From contig NZ_JAUUTZ010000022.1 in assembly GCF_030678915.1 (NCBI RefSeq), positions 21,622 through 85,621 of the forward strand: 64,000 nucleotides of DNA. The letters run 5' to 3'. The notes below the pieces were generated by a model, which saw only the letters and a list, made by a program, of their open reading frames with translations, did not search any database and had not been told where the DNA came from. Below are positions 54,320-63,236 of this stretch, piece by piece. Positions within the stretch are counted from its first letter, which is position 1. The number at the start of each line of letters is the position of its first letter. Both the position numbers and the translations under genes were made by a program. Source of the DNA: Paracoccus wurundjeri. Its GTDB lineage: Bacteria > Pseudomonadota > Alphaproteobacteria > Rhodobacterales > Rhodobacteraceae.

Positions 54320-54879
54320 TGCTGGACGATGCAAAATACACTCCGCGTCTCAAGGCGTATTTCCGCGAGACGATCAAAGCCGCGCTCAAGGAAGAATTCG
54401 GCTACAAGAACGACATGCAGATCCCGCGTCTGGACAAGATCGTCCTGAACATGGGCATCGGCGAGGCCGTCAAGGACACCAAGAAGGTCAAGCAGGGCGC
54501 AGAAGAGCTTTCGCTGATCGCCGGCCAGAAGGCCGTGATCACCAAGGCGAAGAACTCGATCGCCGGCTTCCGTGTCCGCGAGGAAATGCCGCTGGGTGCC
54601 AAGGTCACGCTGCGCGGCGACCGGATGTACGAATTCCTGGATCGCCTGATCAATATCGCGCTGCCCCGCGTCCGCGACTTCCGCGGCGTGAAAGGCTCGT
54701 CGTTCGACGGTCGTGGCAATTACGCCATGGGCCTCAAGGAACATATCGTGTTCCCGGAAATCAACTTCGATCAGGTCGACGAAGTTCTGGGAATGGACAT
54801 CATCATCTGCACCACCGCGAAGACCGACGCGGAAGCGAAATCGCTGTTGAAGGCATTCAACATGCCGTTCAACAGCTGA
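54319..54879 (+). CDS. rplE: 50S ribosomal protein L5
   Basis: L5 of 186 residues contains MQIPRLDKIVLNMGIGEAVKDTKKV, GQKAVITKAKNSIAGFRVREEMPLGAKVTLRG and the C-terminal GMDIIICTTAKTDAEAKSLL. It is coupled to rplX by TGATG. Confidence 0.98.
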   Translation: MLDDAKYTPRLKAYFRETIKAALKEEFGYKNDMQIPRLDKIVLNMGIGEAVKDTKKVKQGAEELSLIAGQKAVITKAKNSIAGFRVREEMPLGAKVTLRGDRMYEFLDRLINIALPRVRDFRGVKGSSFDGRGNYAMGLKEHIVFPEINFDQVDEVLGMDIIICTTAKTDAEAKSLLKAFNMPFNS

Positions 54880-54897
54880 TCGCGGAGGGAAGAAGAT

Positions 54898-55203
54898 ATG
54901 GCAAAAAAATCGATGGTAGAGCGCGAAAGAAAACGTGCGCGCATGGTTCAGAAATACGCTGCGAAGCGGGCTGAACTGAACGAGATCATCAAGGATCAGT
55001 CCCGCCCGATGGAAGAGCGTTTCAAGGCTACGCTGAAGCTGGCCGAGCTGCCGCGCAATTCCTCGGCCACGCGCCTGCACAACCGCTGCCAGCTTAGCGG
55101 CCGTCCGCATGCGTATTACCGCAAACTCAAGCTGTCGCGGATCGCGCTGCGGGACCTTGGCTCGAACGGCCAGATCCCCGGCATGGTCAAGTCGAGCTGG
55201 TAA
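54898..55203 (+). CDS. rpsN: 30S ribosomal protein S14
   Basis: S14 of 101 residues is the long, zinc-independent form. It has RLHNRCQLSGRPHAYYRKLKLSRIALRDLGSNGQIPGMVKSSW at the C terminus and no CxxC pairs. It lies 18 bases after rplE with a GGAGGGAAG site. Confidence 0.98.
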   Translation: MAKKSMVERERKRARMVQKYAAKRAELNEIIKDQSRPMEERFKATLKLAELPRNSSATRLHNRCQLSGRPHAYYRKLKLSRIALRDLGSNGQIPGMVKSSW

Positions 55204-55213
55204 GGGGGCAACG

Positions 55214-55612
55214 ATGTCGATGAACGATCCTCTCGGCGATATGCTGACCCGCATCCGCAATGCTCAGATGCGCGGCAAATCGACCGTCCGCACTCCGGCC
55301 TCCAAGCTTCGCGCCTGGGTTCTGGATGTGCTGCAATCCGAAGGTTACATCCGCGGCTACGAGGAAGTGACCACCGATGCCGGCCACAAAGAGCTGGTAA
55401 TCGGCCTGAAATATTTCGACGGCACTCCGGTTATCCGGGAATTGTCGCGCGTTTCGAAACCCGGTCGCCGCGTTTACGCAGGTGCCAAGGAAATCCCGCA
55501 GGTCCGCCAGGGTCTGGGCGTTTCGATCGTGTCGACTCCGAAAGGTGTCATGTCGGATGCAGCGGCTCGCAACGCCAATGTCGGCGGCGAAGTCCTCTGC
55601 CAGGTATTCTAA
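55214..55612 (+). CDS. rpsH: 30S ribosomal protein S8
   Basis: S8 of 132 residues begins MSMNDPLGDMLTRIRNAQMRGK and ends GVMSDAAARNANVGGEVLCQVF. ATG 55214 is chosen after a GGGGGCAACG spacer; the upstream in-frame extension lies within rpsN. In many bacteria S8 autoregulates the spc operon. Confidence 0.97.
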   Translation: MSMNDPLGDMLTRIRNAQMRGKSTVRTPASKLRAWVLDVLQSEGYIRGYEEVTTDAGHKELVIGLKYFDGTPVIRELSRVSKPGRRVYAGAKEIPQVRQGLGVSIVSTPKGVMSDAAARNANVGGEVLCQVF

Positions 55613-55624
55613 GGAGGGCAGCAG

Positions 55625-56158
55625 ATGTCTCGGATTGGTAAAAGACCGGTCGAACTGCCCAAGGGCGTGACGGCCGAAATCAAGGGCCAGACTATCGAGG
55701 TCAAGGGACCGAAAGGCACCCGCAGCTTCACGGCGACCGACGATGTGGACCTGGTTCTGGAAGAAGGCGCGGTGTCGGTAAAACCCCGCGGCCTGTCCAA
55801 GCGCGCGCGCCAGCAATGGGGCATGACCCGGACCATGGTCGCGAACCTGACGCAGGGTGTCTCGGAAGGCTTCAAGAAAGAGCTGGAGATCCAGGGTGTC
55901 GGTTATCGTGCGCAGATGCAGGGCAAAACCCTGAAACTGTCGCTTGGTTATAGCCACGAGGTGAATTTCGAAACGCCCGACGGCGTGACGATCACCGCAC
56001 CCAAGCAGACCGAAGTGATTGTGGAAGGTATTGACCAGCAGCTTGTCGGACAGGTTGCGGCCAATATTCGCGAATGGCGCCAGCCCGAGCCCTATAAGGG
56101 CAAAGGTATCCGCTATAAGGGCGAATTTATCCTCCGCAAGGAAGGCAAGAAGAAGTAA
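55625..56158 (+). CDS. rplF: 50S ribosomal protein L6
   Basis: L6 of 177 residues begins MSRIGKRPVELPKGVTAEIKGQTIEVKGPKGTRSF and has the C-terminal signature QPEPYKGKGIRYKGEFILRKEGKKK. An AAGGAGGGCAGC site precedes it. Confidence 0.98.
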   Translation: MSRIGKRPVELPKGVTAEIKGQTIEVKGPKGTRSFTATDDVDLVLEEGAVSVKPRGLSKRARQQWGMTRTMVANLTQGVSEGFKKELEIQGVGYRAQMQGKTLKLSLGYSHEVNFETPDGVTITAPKQTEVIVEGIDQQLVGQVAANIREWRQPEPYKGKGIRYKGEFILRKEGKKK

Positions 56159-56170
56159 GGGGCGCATGAA

Positions 56171-56530
56171 ATGGCACTGAAAAAGCAAAAGCTGTTCCAG
56201 AAGCGCCGCTTGCGCGTCAGGAACAAATTGCGGGCCGAAGGCAATGGCCGCCCGCGTCTGTCCGTCCATCGGTCGAACAAGAACATCTCGGTTCAGGTCA
56301 TCGACGATCTGAACGGCGTAACGGTCGCTTCGGCCAGCTCGCTTGAGAAGGATCTGGGCGTCCTGGGCAAAAACAACGTCGAAGCCGCCGCCAAGATTGG
56401 CACGGCGATCGCGGAACGGGCCAAGAAAGCCGGTGTCGAAGAGGTTGTCTTCGACCGCGGTGGATTCCTGTTCCACGGTAAAGTCAAGGCTTTGGCCGAC
56501 GCTGCCCGTGAAGGCGGGTTGAAGTTCTGA
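56171..56530 (+). CDS. rplR: 50S ribosomal protein L18
   Basis: L18 of 119 residues binds 5S rRNA. It contains RRLRVRNKLRAEGNGRPRLSVHRSNKNISVQVIDD and ends VVFDRGGFLFHGKVKALADAAREGGLKF. It lies 12 bases after rplF. A 123-base gap follows before rpsE. Confidence 0.97.
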   Translation: MALKKQKLFQKRRLRVRNKLRAEGNGRPRLSVHRSNKNISVQVIDDLNGVTVASASSLEKDLGVLGKNNVEAAAKIGTAIAERAKKAGVEEVVFDRGGFLFHGKVKALADAAREGGLKF

Positions 56531-56653
56531 TAACTGCGGGTGGCGGCTGCGCCACCCCGATGATCCGGGAGCAAGGGTCATATTGGCCGCAAAAGCTCAC
56601 CTGGATTGATGATAACGGCGTGATTTTGCGCCAGCTTGATTAAGGAATGCCAT

Positions 56654-57235
56654 ATGGCAGAACGTGAAAACCGCCGGGGCCGTCGCGAAGAGCGCGAGGA
56701 AACCCCAGAATTCGCCGATCGTCTCGTGGCGATCAACCGTGTGTCGAAAACCGTCAAGGGTGGTAAGCGCTTCGGCTTTGCCGCTTTGGTGGTGGTCGGC
56801 GATCAGCGGGGCCGTGTGGGCTTCGGCAAAGGCAAGGCCAAAGAGGTCCCCGAGGCGATCCGCAAGGCAACTGAACAAGCCAAGCGCAATCTGGTCCGCG
56901 TGCCTCTGCGCGAGGGCCGGACACTGCACCACGATATCGAGGGCCGTCATGGCGCCGGTAAGGTCGTGATGCGGACAGCCGTTCCGGGTACCGGCATCAT
57001 CGCCGGTGGTCCGATGCGCGCCGTGTTCGAGATGCTGGGCGTTCAGGACGTCGTGGCGAAATCGATGGGGTCGCAAAACCCCTATAACATGATCCGCGCC
57101 ACGCTGGATGGGCTGAAGAAGAACAACAGCCCGCGTTCGGTTGCGCAGCGCCGCGGCAAGAAAGTTGCCGACATCCTGCAATCCAACGACAAGCCGGCAG
57201 CAGAGGCACCCGCCGAAGCTGCGGCTGAAGCGTAA
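56654..57235 (+). CDS. rpsE: 30S ribosomal protein S5
   Basis: S5 of 193 residues contains FADRLVAINRVSKTVKGGKRFGFAALVVVGDQRGRVGFGKGKAKEVPEAIRKA and PVPGTGIIAGGPMRAVFE-like sequence, with an Ala/Glu-rich tail. ATG 56654 has an AAGGAATG site; the track start six codons earlier is less likely. Confidence 0.97.
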   Translation: MAERENRRGRREEREETPEFADRLVAINRVSKTVKGGKRFGFAALVVVGDQRGRVGFGKGKAKEVPEAIRKATEQAKRNLVRVPLREGRTLHHDIEGRHGAGKVVMRTAVPGTGIIAGGPMRAVFEMLGVQDVVAKSMGSQNPYNMIRATLDGLKKNNSPRSVAQRRGKKVADILQSNDKPAAEAPAEAAAEA

Positions 57236-57250
57236 GGGGGCAAGGATAAC

Positions 57251-57445
57251 ATGGCCAAGAAGAAAACCATCGTCGTCAAGCAGATCGGTTCTCCGATCCG
57301 TCGCCCCGCAGAACAGCGTGCGACACTGAAAGGGCTGGGTCTGAACAAGATGCACCGTACCCGCGAGTTGGAGGATACTCCAGCAATTCGCGGCATGGTC
57401 AACAAGATCCCGCATCTGGTGACGATCATCGAGGAACGCGGCTAA
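57251..57445 (+). CDS. rpmD: 50S ribosomal protein L30
   Basis: L30 of 64 residues contains VVKQIGSPIRRPAEQRATLKGLGLNKMHRTRELEDTPAIRGMVNKIPHLV. It is the last gene of this block. In the usual order rplO would follow, but here a terminator does. Confidence 0.97.
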   Translation: MAKKKTIVVKQIGSPIRRPAEQRATLKGLGLNKMHRTRELEDTPAIRGMVNKIPHLVTIIEERG

Positions 57446-57472
57446 TCCGGACGGATCGGACGAAGAATTAAG

Positions 57473-57501
57473 ACGCTCCGGTTTTTCCGGGGCGTTTTTT
57501 T
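57473..57501 (+). terminator. Terminator after rpmD
   Basis: ACGCTCCGG (57473-57481) pairs with CCGGGGCGT (57487-57495), with one T-G pair, and is followed by seven T residues. It marks rpmD as the end of the transcript. The following 200 bases, up to the convergent hydrolase gene, hold another GC-rich inverted repeat near 57570-57600 but no gene that I can support. Confidence 0.88.
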
Positions 57502-57718
57502 ATGCGAGGTAATCACCCGCCCCCGCTAAATCCGTCGCCCGGTATCAAGGGCCGGAGGCCCGCCGGGCAGCGCCCGACCGCCCCCCCAAGGCGGGCGCTT
57601 GGGCAATGTTATCCTGCGGGTTCAGCGTCGTGCGGGGGTGCACCATAAACTGCAAACCACAGATGCCGGAATGCCCACCCTGCGGCCGGACGCTGCCCGG
57701 CTCTGTCGTTCGCAGAAA

Positions 57719-58462
57719 TCACCCGGGTAAAACTTCCGCCACCGCATTCTCGATAAGTCTCAGACACGCATCCGACGAAAACCGGTGATCCGCGCCCTTG
57801 ACCAGCGTCAGGCGAATATCCTCCCCCTGCGCATGATCCAGAAGATCCAGCGCCCATGTCACCGGCACATCCTCATCCGCCGTGCCTTGCAGGAAACGTG
57901 TCGGGAAGGGCAGCGGAAGCGGCTGGTTCATCACCAGATGCTCGCGTCCGTTCTCGATCAGCTTGCGGGTGATGACATAGGGTTCCCCGCTATATTCGCT
58001 TGGAATCTCGATCCGGCCGTCGCGCATCACCGCTTCGCGCTGCGCCTCGGTGAACCCGGCCCAGTAGCCCTTCTCGCTGAAATCCGGGGCGGCGGCGATC
58101 GTGACCAGACCCGCCACCCGCTGCGGCATCGCCCGCGCCAGCAGAAGCGCGATCCAGCCCCCCATGCTGGAACCAACAAGCACCTGCGGCCCCGTGGTGA
58201 GCGAGGTCAACACCGCCGCCGCATCGGCAAACCATTCCCCGATGCAGCCATTCTCGAAGTCTCCGCTGCTGTCTCCGTGGCCGGAATAGTCGAAGCGCAG
58301 GACGCCCCGCCCCTGACGATGCGCCCAGTCATGAAGATGCAGCGCCTTGGTTCCCGTCATGTCGGATTTGAACCCGCCAAGGAAAACGATCCCCGGCCCC
58401 TTCCCCTTCTGGCGGTTATAGGCGATCCGCCGACCCTGCGGCGTGTCGAGATAATCATTCAT
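57719..58462 (-). CDS. Alpha/beta hydrolase
   Basis: The 247-residue serine hydrolase has nucleophile Ser99 in VGSSMGGW, FLGGFKSDMTGTKALHLHDWA near the start, RFDYSGHGDSSGDF, and late acidic and His residues in DEDVP and GADHRFS completing the triad. The N-terminal pattern is like ABHD10-type thioesterases, but the substrate is unknown. It is convergent with rpmD and divergent from thrS. Confidence 0.87.
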   Translation of the reverse strand: MNDYLDTPQGRRIAYNRQKGKGPGIVFLGGFKSDMTGTKALHLHDWAHRQGRGVLRFDYSGHGDSSGDFENGCIGEWFADAAAVLTSLTTGPQVLVGSSMGGWIALLLARAMPQRVAGLVTIAAAPDFSEKGYWAGFTEAQREAVMRDGRIEIPSEYSGEPYVITRKLIENGREHLVMNQPLPLPFPTRFLQGTADEDVPVTWALDLLDHAQGEDIRLTLVKGADHRFSSDACLRLIENAVAEVLPG

Positions 58463-58579
58463 TTACTGTCCCCTCATATTCTTACCCATCTTGACAGTTT
58501 TCGCGCAGAGGTCCATGTGGCCAACTCATCATACCCGCAACCGGGCGTTCCGTGGGCGCCAAACCGACGAGGAGGACAT

Positions 58580-60529
58580 ATGTCCCAGATCACACTCTCT
58601 TTCCCTGATGGCAATTCACGCGATTATCCCGCAGGCATCACCGCCGCCGAGATCGCCGAAAGTATCGCCCCCAGCCTTGCGAAGAAAGCGGTCTCGGCCA
58701 ATCTGGACGGCCGCCATATCGATCTTGCATGGCCCATCGACGCTTCGGGTGAGATCACCATCAATACGCTGAAGGACGAGGAACCGGCGCTTGAACTGAT
58801 CCGCCACGATTTTGCCCATGTCATGGCCCGCGCCGTGCAGGAGATCTGGCCGGATGTCAAAGTCACCATCGGCCCGGTGCGCGATTACGGCTGGTTCTAT
58901 GATTTCGACCGCGCCGAGCCCTTCACGCCCGAGGATCTGGGCCGTATCGAGGCGAAGATGAAGCAGATCATCGCCGCCCGCGACCCGGTCCGCACCGAAG
59001 TCTGGGACCGCGACCGTGCCATCGCCTATTACAAGGAACGGGGCGAGCCGTTCAAACTGGAACTGATCGACCGCATTCCCGAGGGCGAGGATCTGCGGAT
59101 GTACTGGCATGGCGACTGGCAGGATCTGTGCCGCGGCCCGCATTTGCAGCATACCGGGCAATTGCCAGCCGATGCATTCAAACTCAGCCATGTGGCGGGC
59201 GCCTATTGGCTTGGTGATGCCAGCCGCCCGATGTTGCAGCGCGTCTACGGTATCGCATTCCGCAACAAGGCCGATCTGAAGGCGCATCTGACCATGCTGG
59301 AAGAGGCCGCGAAACGCGATCACCGCAAGCTGGGCCGCGAGATGGAACTGTTCCATTTTCAGGAGGAAGCGCCGGGCATGGTGTTCTGGCATCCCGATGG
59401 CTGGACGGTTTACCGCGAGTTGGAGGCTTATATGCGCCGCCGCCAGATCGGGGCCGGATACAAGGAAATCAAGACGCCACAGGTCGTCGACCGCGTTCTT
59501 TGGGAGAAGTCGGGCCATTGGGAAGCCTACCGCGAGAATATGTTCATCGTCGAAGTCGATGAAGAAGGCGCGAAGGAAAAGCGCATCAATGCCCTGAAGC
59601 CGATGAACTGCCCCTGTCATGTGCAGGTCTATAATCAGGGGATCAAATCCTATCGTGACCTGCCCCTGCGGCTGGCGGAGTTCGGATCCTGCCACCGCTA
59701 TGAAAGCTCGGGCTCGATGCATGGGCTGATGCGGGTGCGTGGCTTCGTGCAGGATGATGCGCATATTTTCTGCACCGAGGATCAGATCGGCGAGGAATGC
59801 GCCGGATTCATCCGCCTTCTGGCCAGCGTCTACAAGGATCTCGGTTTCGATGGGTTCGAGATCAAATTCTCGACCCGCCCCGATGTGCGGATCGGCTCGG
59901 ACGAGGCGTGGGACAAGGTCGAGGGGATGCTTGAGGCCGCGATCAAATCCGCCGGCGCCCCTTATGAGATCGACCCCGGGGAAGGCGCATTCTATGGGCC
60001 GAAGCTGGATTTCAAGCTGACCGACGCCATCGGGCGGCAATGGCAATGCGGCACCTTTCAGGTCGATCCGAACCTGCCCGACCGTCTCGGGGCGGAATTC
60101 ATCGGCGAGGATGGCGCGAAACACCGCCCCTATATGCTGCACCGGGCCATCCTTGGCAGCTTCGAGCGTTTCATTGGCATCCTGATCGAGAACTATGCCG
60201 GGAAGCTGCCGCTGTGGCTGGCGCCGCGTCAGGTGGTGGTGGCCTCCATCGTCTCGGATGCTGACGATTACGTCCATCAGGTTGTCGACCGCCTGCGCGC
60301 CGCCGGTCTGCGCGCCGAGGCGGATACGCGGAACGAGAAGATCAATTACAAAGTTCGTGAACATTCCGTCGGAAAAGTCCCCGCGATCCTTGCCATTGGC
60401 ATGAAAGAGGTAGAGGCTGGTACCGTGTCGCTGCGCCGACTCGATAGTCAGGGCAGTCGCACATTGTCTTTGGAAGACGTCGTGGCGGAACTTTCCACCG
60501 AAGCAACGCCCCCCGATCTGCACAGATAG
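58580..60529 (+). CDS. thrS: Threonyl-tRNA synthetase
   Basis: ThrS charges tRNA-Thr. The 649-residue class II enzyme has a TGS domain (about 1-62), the tRNA second-additional editing domain with HDFAHVMARAVQEIW, and the catalytic core with zinc ligands Cys in KPMNCPCHVQVY and His in SGSMHGLMRVRGFVQDDAHIF. Motif 3 is near LHRAILGSFERFIGILIE, and an anticodon-binding domain ends the protein. A GAGGAGG site supports ATG 58580; the longer upstream open frame overlaps the hydrolase and is discounted. Confidence 0.97.
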   Translation: MSQITLSFPDGNSRDYPAGITAAEIAESIAPSLAKKAVSANLDGRHIDLAWPIDASGEITINTLKDEEPALELIRHDFAHVMARAVQEIWPDVKVTIGPVRDYGWFYDFDRAEPFTPEDLGRIEAKMKQIIAARDPVRTEVWDRDRAIAYYKERGEPFKLELIDRIPEGEDLRMYWHGDWQDLCRGPHLQHTGQLPADAFKLSHVAGAYWLGDASRPMLQRVYGIAFRNKADLKAHLTMLEEAAKRDHRKLGREMELFHFQEEAPGMVFWHPDGWTVYRELEAYMRRRQIGAGYKEIKTPQVVDRVLWEKSGHWEAYRENMFIVEVDEEGAKEKRINALKPMNCPCHVQVYNQGIKSYRDLPLRLAEFGSCHRYESSGSMHGLMRVRGFVQDDAHIFCTEDQIGEECAGFIRLLASVYKDLGFDGFEIKFSTRPDVRIGSDEAWDKVEGMLEAAIKSAGAPYEIDPGEGAFYGPKLDFKLTDAIGRQWQCGTFQVDPNLPDRLGAEFIGEDGAKHRPYMLHRAILGSFERFIGILIENYAGKLPLWLAPRQVVVASIVSDADDYVHQVVDRLRAAGLRAEADTRNEKINYKVREHSVGKVPAILAIGMKEVEAGTVSLRRLDSQGSRTLSLEDVVAELSTEATPPDLHR

Positions 60530-60774
60530 GGGCGAAAGTGACGAAATCGGCGGCAAAAATGGCTGAATTGCGCCGCTGACATGAAAACTTCATGCCTATG
60601 TCGCTGGGAGCGTCGCTTTCCGGCTTGTGTTTTTTTGTGATTCGTTCATGGTGGAAAGGCGTGAGCGACAGACTTTCTACCGCCTCCCGATCATGGGCAG
60701 CCGGCAAGACTGAAAGCATGGCTGCACGGCCCGCGGGCAATATCGCCTCGGGAAATTGCGAAGGAGAGACGGTT
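60530..60774 (+). other. Long leader of the cold-shock gene
   Basis: This 245-base gap between thrS and the cold-shock gene has no gene that I can support. Cold-shock mRNAs commonly have long structured 5' leaders that act as thermosensors. The region ends with AAGGAGAGACGGTT before the ATG. I cannot define a promoter with confidence. Confidence 0.4.
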
Positions 60775-60981
60775 ATGGCAACCGGAACGGTAAAATGGTT
60801 CAACGGCACCAAGGGCTATGGTTTCATCGCCCCTGATGACGGCGGCAAGGATGTGTTCGTGCACATCTCCGCAGTCGAACGTGCCGGTCTGACCGGACTG
60901 CAGGACAATCAGAAAGTCGAATACGAGCTGCAATCGGGCCGCGATGGCCGCGCTTCGGCCAGCGACCTGCGTCTGCTCTGA
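60775..60981 (+). CDS. Cold-shock domain protein
   Basis: The 68-residue CspA-family RNA chaperone has RNP1 (KGYGFIAPDD) and RNP2 (DVFVHISAVERAGL) motifs and the start MATGTVKWFNGTKGYGF. ATG 60775 has an AAGGAGAG site. Upstream in-frame codons belong to the leader. A strong terminator follows directly, so it is monocistronic. Confidence 0.95.
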   Translation: MATGTVKWFNGTKGYGFIAPDDGGKDVFVHISAVERAGLTGLQDNQKVEYELQSGRDGRASASDLRLL

Positions 60982-61003
60982 ATTCTGCCAGACAGGTTTT
61001 CGG

Positions 61004-61030
61004 AACGGCCCGTTTGCGCGGGCCGTTTTT
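61004..61030 (+). terminator. Terminator after the cold-shock gene
   Basis: Perfect 9-bp arms AACGGCCCG (61004-61012) and CGGGCCGTT (61019-61027) with a six-base loop, followed by TTT. Confidence 0.92.
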
Positions 61031-61072
61031 CTTTGCTTTAACCCGGATCGTCCGAATAGCCGGGGAGCCGTC

Positions 61073-62539
61073 ATGAATCTTGCCGAACATGTCTTGCAAG
61101 CGGGTGCATCGCGGCCCGACAAGTTGGCGCTCTCGGTCATTGGGCCAACGCGGGCGGAACGCTGGTCATATGCCCGGCTGATCGGTGCGGTGCGCGGGAC
61201 GGCGACCGGGTTGCTTCAGGCCGGGCTGCGGCCCGGCGACCGGCTGCTGATGCGGCTGGGCAATACCGCCGCCTTTCCGATCGCCTATCTGGGGGCCATC
61301 ACCGCGGGCATCGTGCCGATCCCGACCTCATCCATGCTGACGGGGCGCGAAATCTCGAAGATTGCCGCCGAAACCGATCCGGCATTGATCGTCGCGGGCG
61401 ATGGCATCGCCCTGCCCGATCATCCCGCCCCGGTACTGTCCGAACGCGATCTGAACGGGTTCGGCACGCTGCCACCGGCGGAATATGCGCAGGGCGACCC
61501 GAGCCGGCTGGCCTATATCATCTACACCTCGGGAAGTTCCGGCCATCCCCGCGCTGTCATGCATGCGCATCGTGCGATTCTGGCGCGGGAAATGATGTTC
61601 GACGGCTGGTATGGGCTGCGTGAGAATGATCGGATGATGCATGCCGGCGCGTTCAACTGGACCTATACGCTGGGGACGGGCCTCATGGATCCATGGACGA
61701 TGGGCGCCACTGCACTGATCCCGGCAGGCGGCACGGCCATTGAGCAGCTTCCCCTGCTGGCCGCTCGCCACGGCGCGACTATCCTTGCCGCCGCGCCGGG
61801 TGTGTTCCGGCGGATGCTGCGGGCCGAATGGCAGCCTGTCGCCAGCCTGCGTCACGGACTTACCGCAGGAGAACGGCTTGATCCCGGCCTGCGCGTCGAT
61901 TGGCTTGGCCGCACCGGAACGGAACTGCACGAGGCAATGGGCGCCTCGGAAATCTCGACCTTCATCTCGGGCAGTCCCGACCGGCCGGCGCCCGCGGGCA
62001 CCGCCGGGTTTCCTCAGCCCGGGCGCAATGTCGCTGTGTTAGGTGACGACGGCACCCCCCTGCCTGCGGGACAACCCGGCGCCCTTGCCGTTCGCAACGA
62101 CGATCCGGGCTTGTTCCTTGGCTATCTTGGCCAACCCGGGGAAACCGCCTCCCGGTTCCGGGGCGCGTGGTTCCTGACCGGCGATCAGGCGCAGCAGGAT
62201 GCGAATGGCGCGATCACGCTGCTTGGCCGTGCCGACGACATCATGAATGCCGGCGGTTTCCGCGTCGCCCCGCCCGAGATCGAAGAGGTGCTGTCCGGCT
62301 TCCCCGGCGCGGGCGATGTCGCCTGCACCGAAATCGCCGTCGGCCCCGGCAGCAGCATCATCGCAGCCTTCTGGACGGGAGCCGCAGAGGCCGCCGGATT
62401 GCGGGAATTCGCCGAAGCCAATCTGGCACGCTATAAACAGCCCCGTGAATATATCCGGCTGGACGCCTTGCCCCGAACCGCGACCGGCAAGATCAACCGC
62501 CGCGCATTGCGCGAAACCCATAGCAAGGATTCCGCATGA
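61073..62539 (+). CDS. AMP-dependent acyl/aryl-CoA ligase
   Basis: This ANL-superfamily enzyme of 488 residues activates a carboxylic acid as an adenylate and transfers it to CoA. It has the P-loop-like YIIYTSGSSGHPRAVMHAH, GASEISTF, FLTGDQAQQDANGAITLLGRADDIMNAGGFRVAPPEIEEVL, and the C-terminal catalytic Lys in RTATGKINRRALR. The overall layout is like benzoate/aryl-CoA ligases, but specificity cannot be assigned. ATG 61073 follows a CGGGGAG site. It overlaps the DsbA-family gene by 4 bases. Confidence 0.86.
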   Translation: MNLAEHVLQAGASRPDKLALSVIGPTRAERWSYARLIGAVRGTATGLLQAGLRPGDRLLMRLGNTAAFPIAYLGAITAGIVPIPTSSMLTGREISKIAAETDPALIVAGDGIALPDHPAPVLSERDLNGFGTLPPAEYAQGDPSRLAYIIYTSGSSGHPRAVMHAHRAILAREMMFDGWYGLRENDRMMHAGAFNWTYTLGTGLMDPWTMGATALIPAGGTAIEQLPLLAARHGATILAAAPGVFRRMLRAEWQPVASLRHGLTAGERLDPGLRVDWLGRTGTELHEAMGASEISTFISGSPDRPAPAGTAGFPQPGRNVAVLGDDGTPLPAGQPGALAVRNDDPGLFLGYLGQPGETASRFRGAWFLTGDQAQQDANGAITLLGRADDIMNAGGFRVAPPEIEEVLSGFPGAGDVACTEIAVGPGSSIIAAFWTGAAEAAGLREFAEANLARYKQPREYIRLDALPRTATGKINRRALRETHSKDSA

Positions 62540-63168
62540 CCCGTCTCGACATCTTTTCCGACCCGGTGTGCCCGTGGTGCCTGATCGGCAAACTGGAGCT
62601 GGACCGGGCGCTAGAAAGCCGCCCGGATCACCCGTTCGAGATCATCTGGCATCCTTTTCGCCTGAACCCGCAAATGCCCCGTGAAGGGATGGACCGTCTC
62701 GACTATCTGAAATCCAAGCCGGGCGCCGCCGATGCCGCGCGCGCCGTGGCCGAGCGGGCCGCCTCCATGGGGCTGGAGCTGAAGCTGCCATCGCGGCAGC
62801 CCGATACGACCGACGCCCACAGGCTGATGCATTGGGCGGGACTAGAGGGTGCCCAGACCCGTGTCATGTCGGGACTGCTGCGCGCCTATTGGCAAGAGGG
62901 GCGCGATATCGGAGACAAGACCGAACTGGCCCGGATCGCCGCAGCCGCCGGAATGGACGAGGCCATGACCACGCGGCTTCTGGACAGCGATGCCGACCGC
63001 GATGAGGTCATCTCGCGCGAGATGCATGCAAGGCAGCGCGGCATCAACGCGGTACCGATGTATATCGTCGCGGATACCCATGCGGTCAGCGGCGCCCAAC
63101 CCGCCAGTCTCTGGCAGAATGTCATCGACGAGTTGACGCAAGGCACGCCCCGTCCGGACCGGCATTGA
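62536..63168 (+). CDS. DsbA-family oxidoreductase (FrnE-like)
   Basis: The 210-residue thioredoxin-fold protein has the CPWC active site (C12-C15) in FSDPVCPWCLIG, an inserted helical domain, and cis-Pro in INAVPMYIV. It lacks a signal peptide, so it is a cytoplasmic FrnE/2-hydroxychromene-isomerase-like protein rather than periplasmic DsbA. It is translationally coupled (ATGA) to the ligase gene, which may indicate shared metabolism. Confidence 0.87.
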   Translation: MTRLDIFSDPVCPWCLIGKLELDRALESRPDHPFEIIWHPFRLNPQMPREGMDRLDYLKSKPGAADAARAVAERAASMGLELKLPSRQPDTTDAHRLMHWAGLEGAQTRVMSGLLRAYWQEGRDIGDKTELARIAAAAGMDEAMTTRLLDSDADRDEVISREMHARQRGINAVPMYIVADTHAVSGAQPASLWQNVIDELTQGTPRPDRH

Positions 63169-63236
63169 TGCTTCGGGCGATCTGAAATGCGCCGCAATCG
63201 CTTGATCCCGCGCCGGCGCCATGCTTACGTCCGGCG

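Noticed and set aside
57785..58579. N-terminal extension of thrS by 265 codons
   Set aside because: It overlaps the hydrolase gene on the other strand, and the ATG at 58580 has a strong ribosome-binding site and the TGS-domain start.
58616..60556. 646-codon minus-strand open frame opposite thrS
   Set aside because: Shadow frame of thrS; no recognisable domain, and thrS itself is unambiguous.
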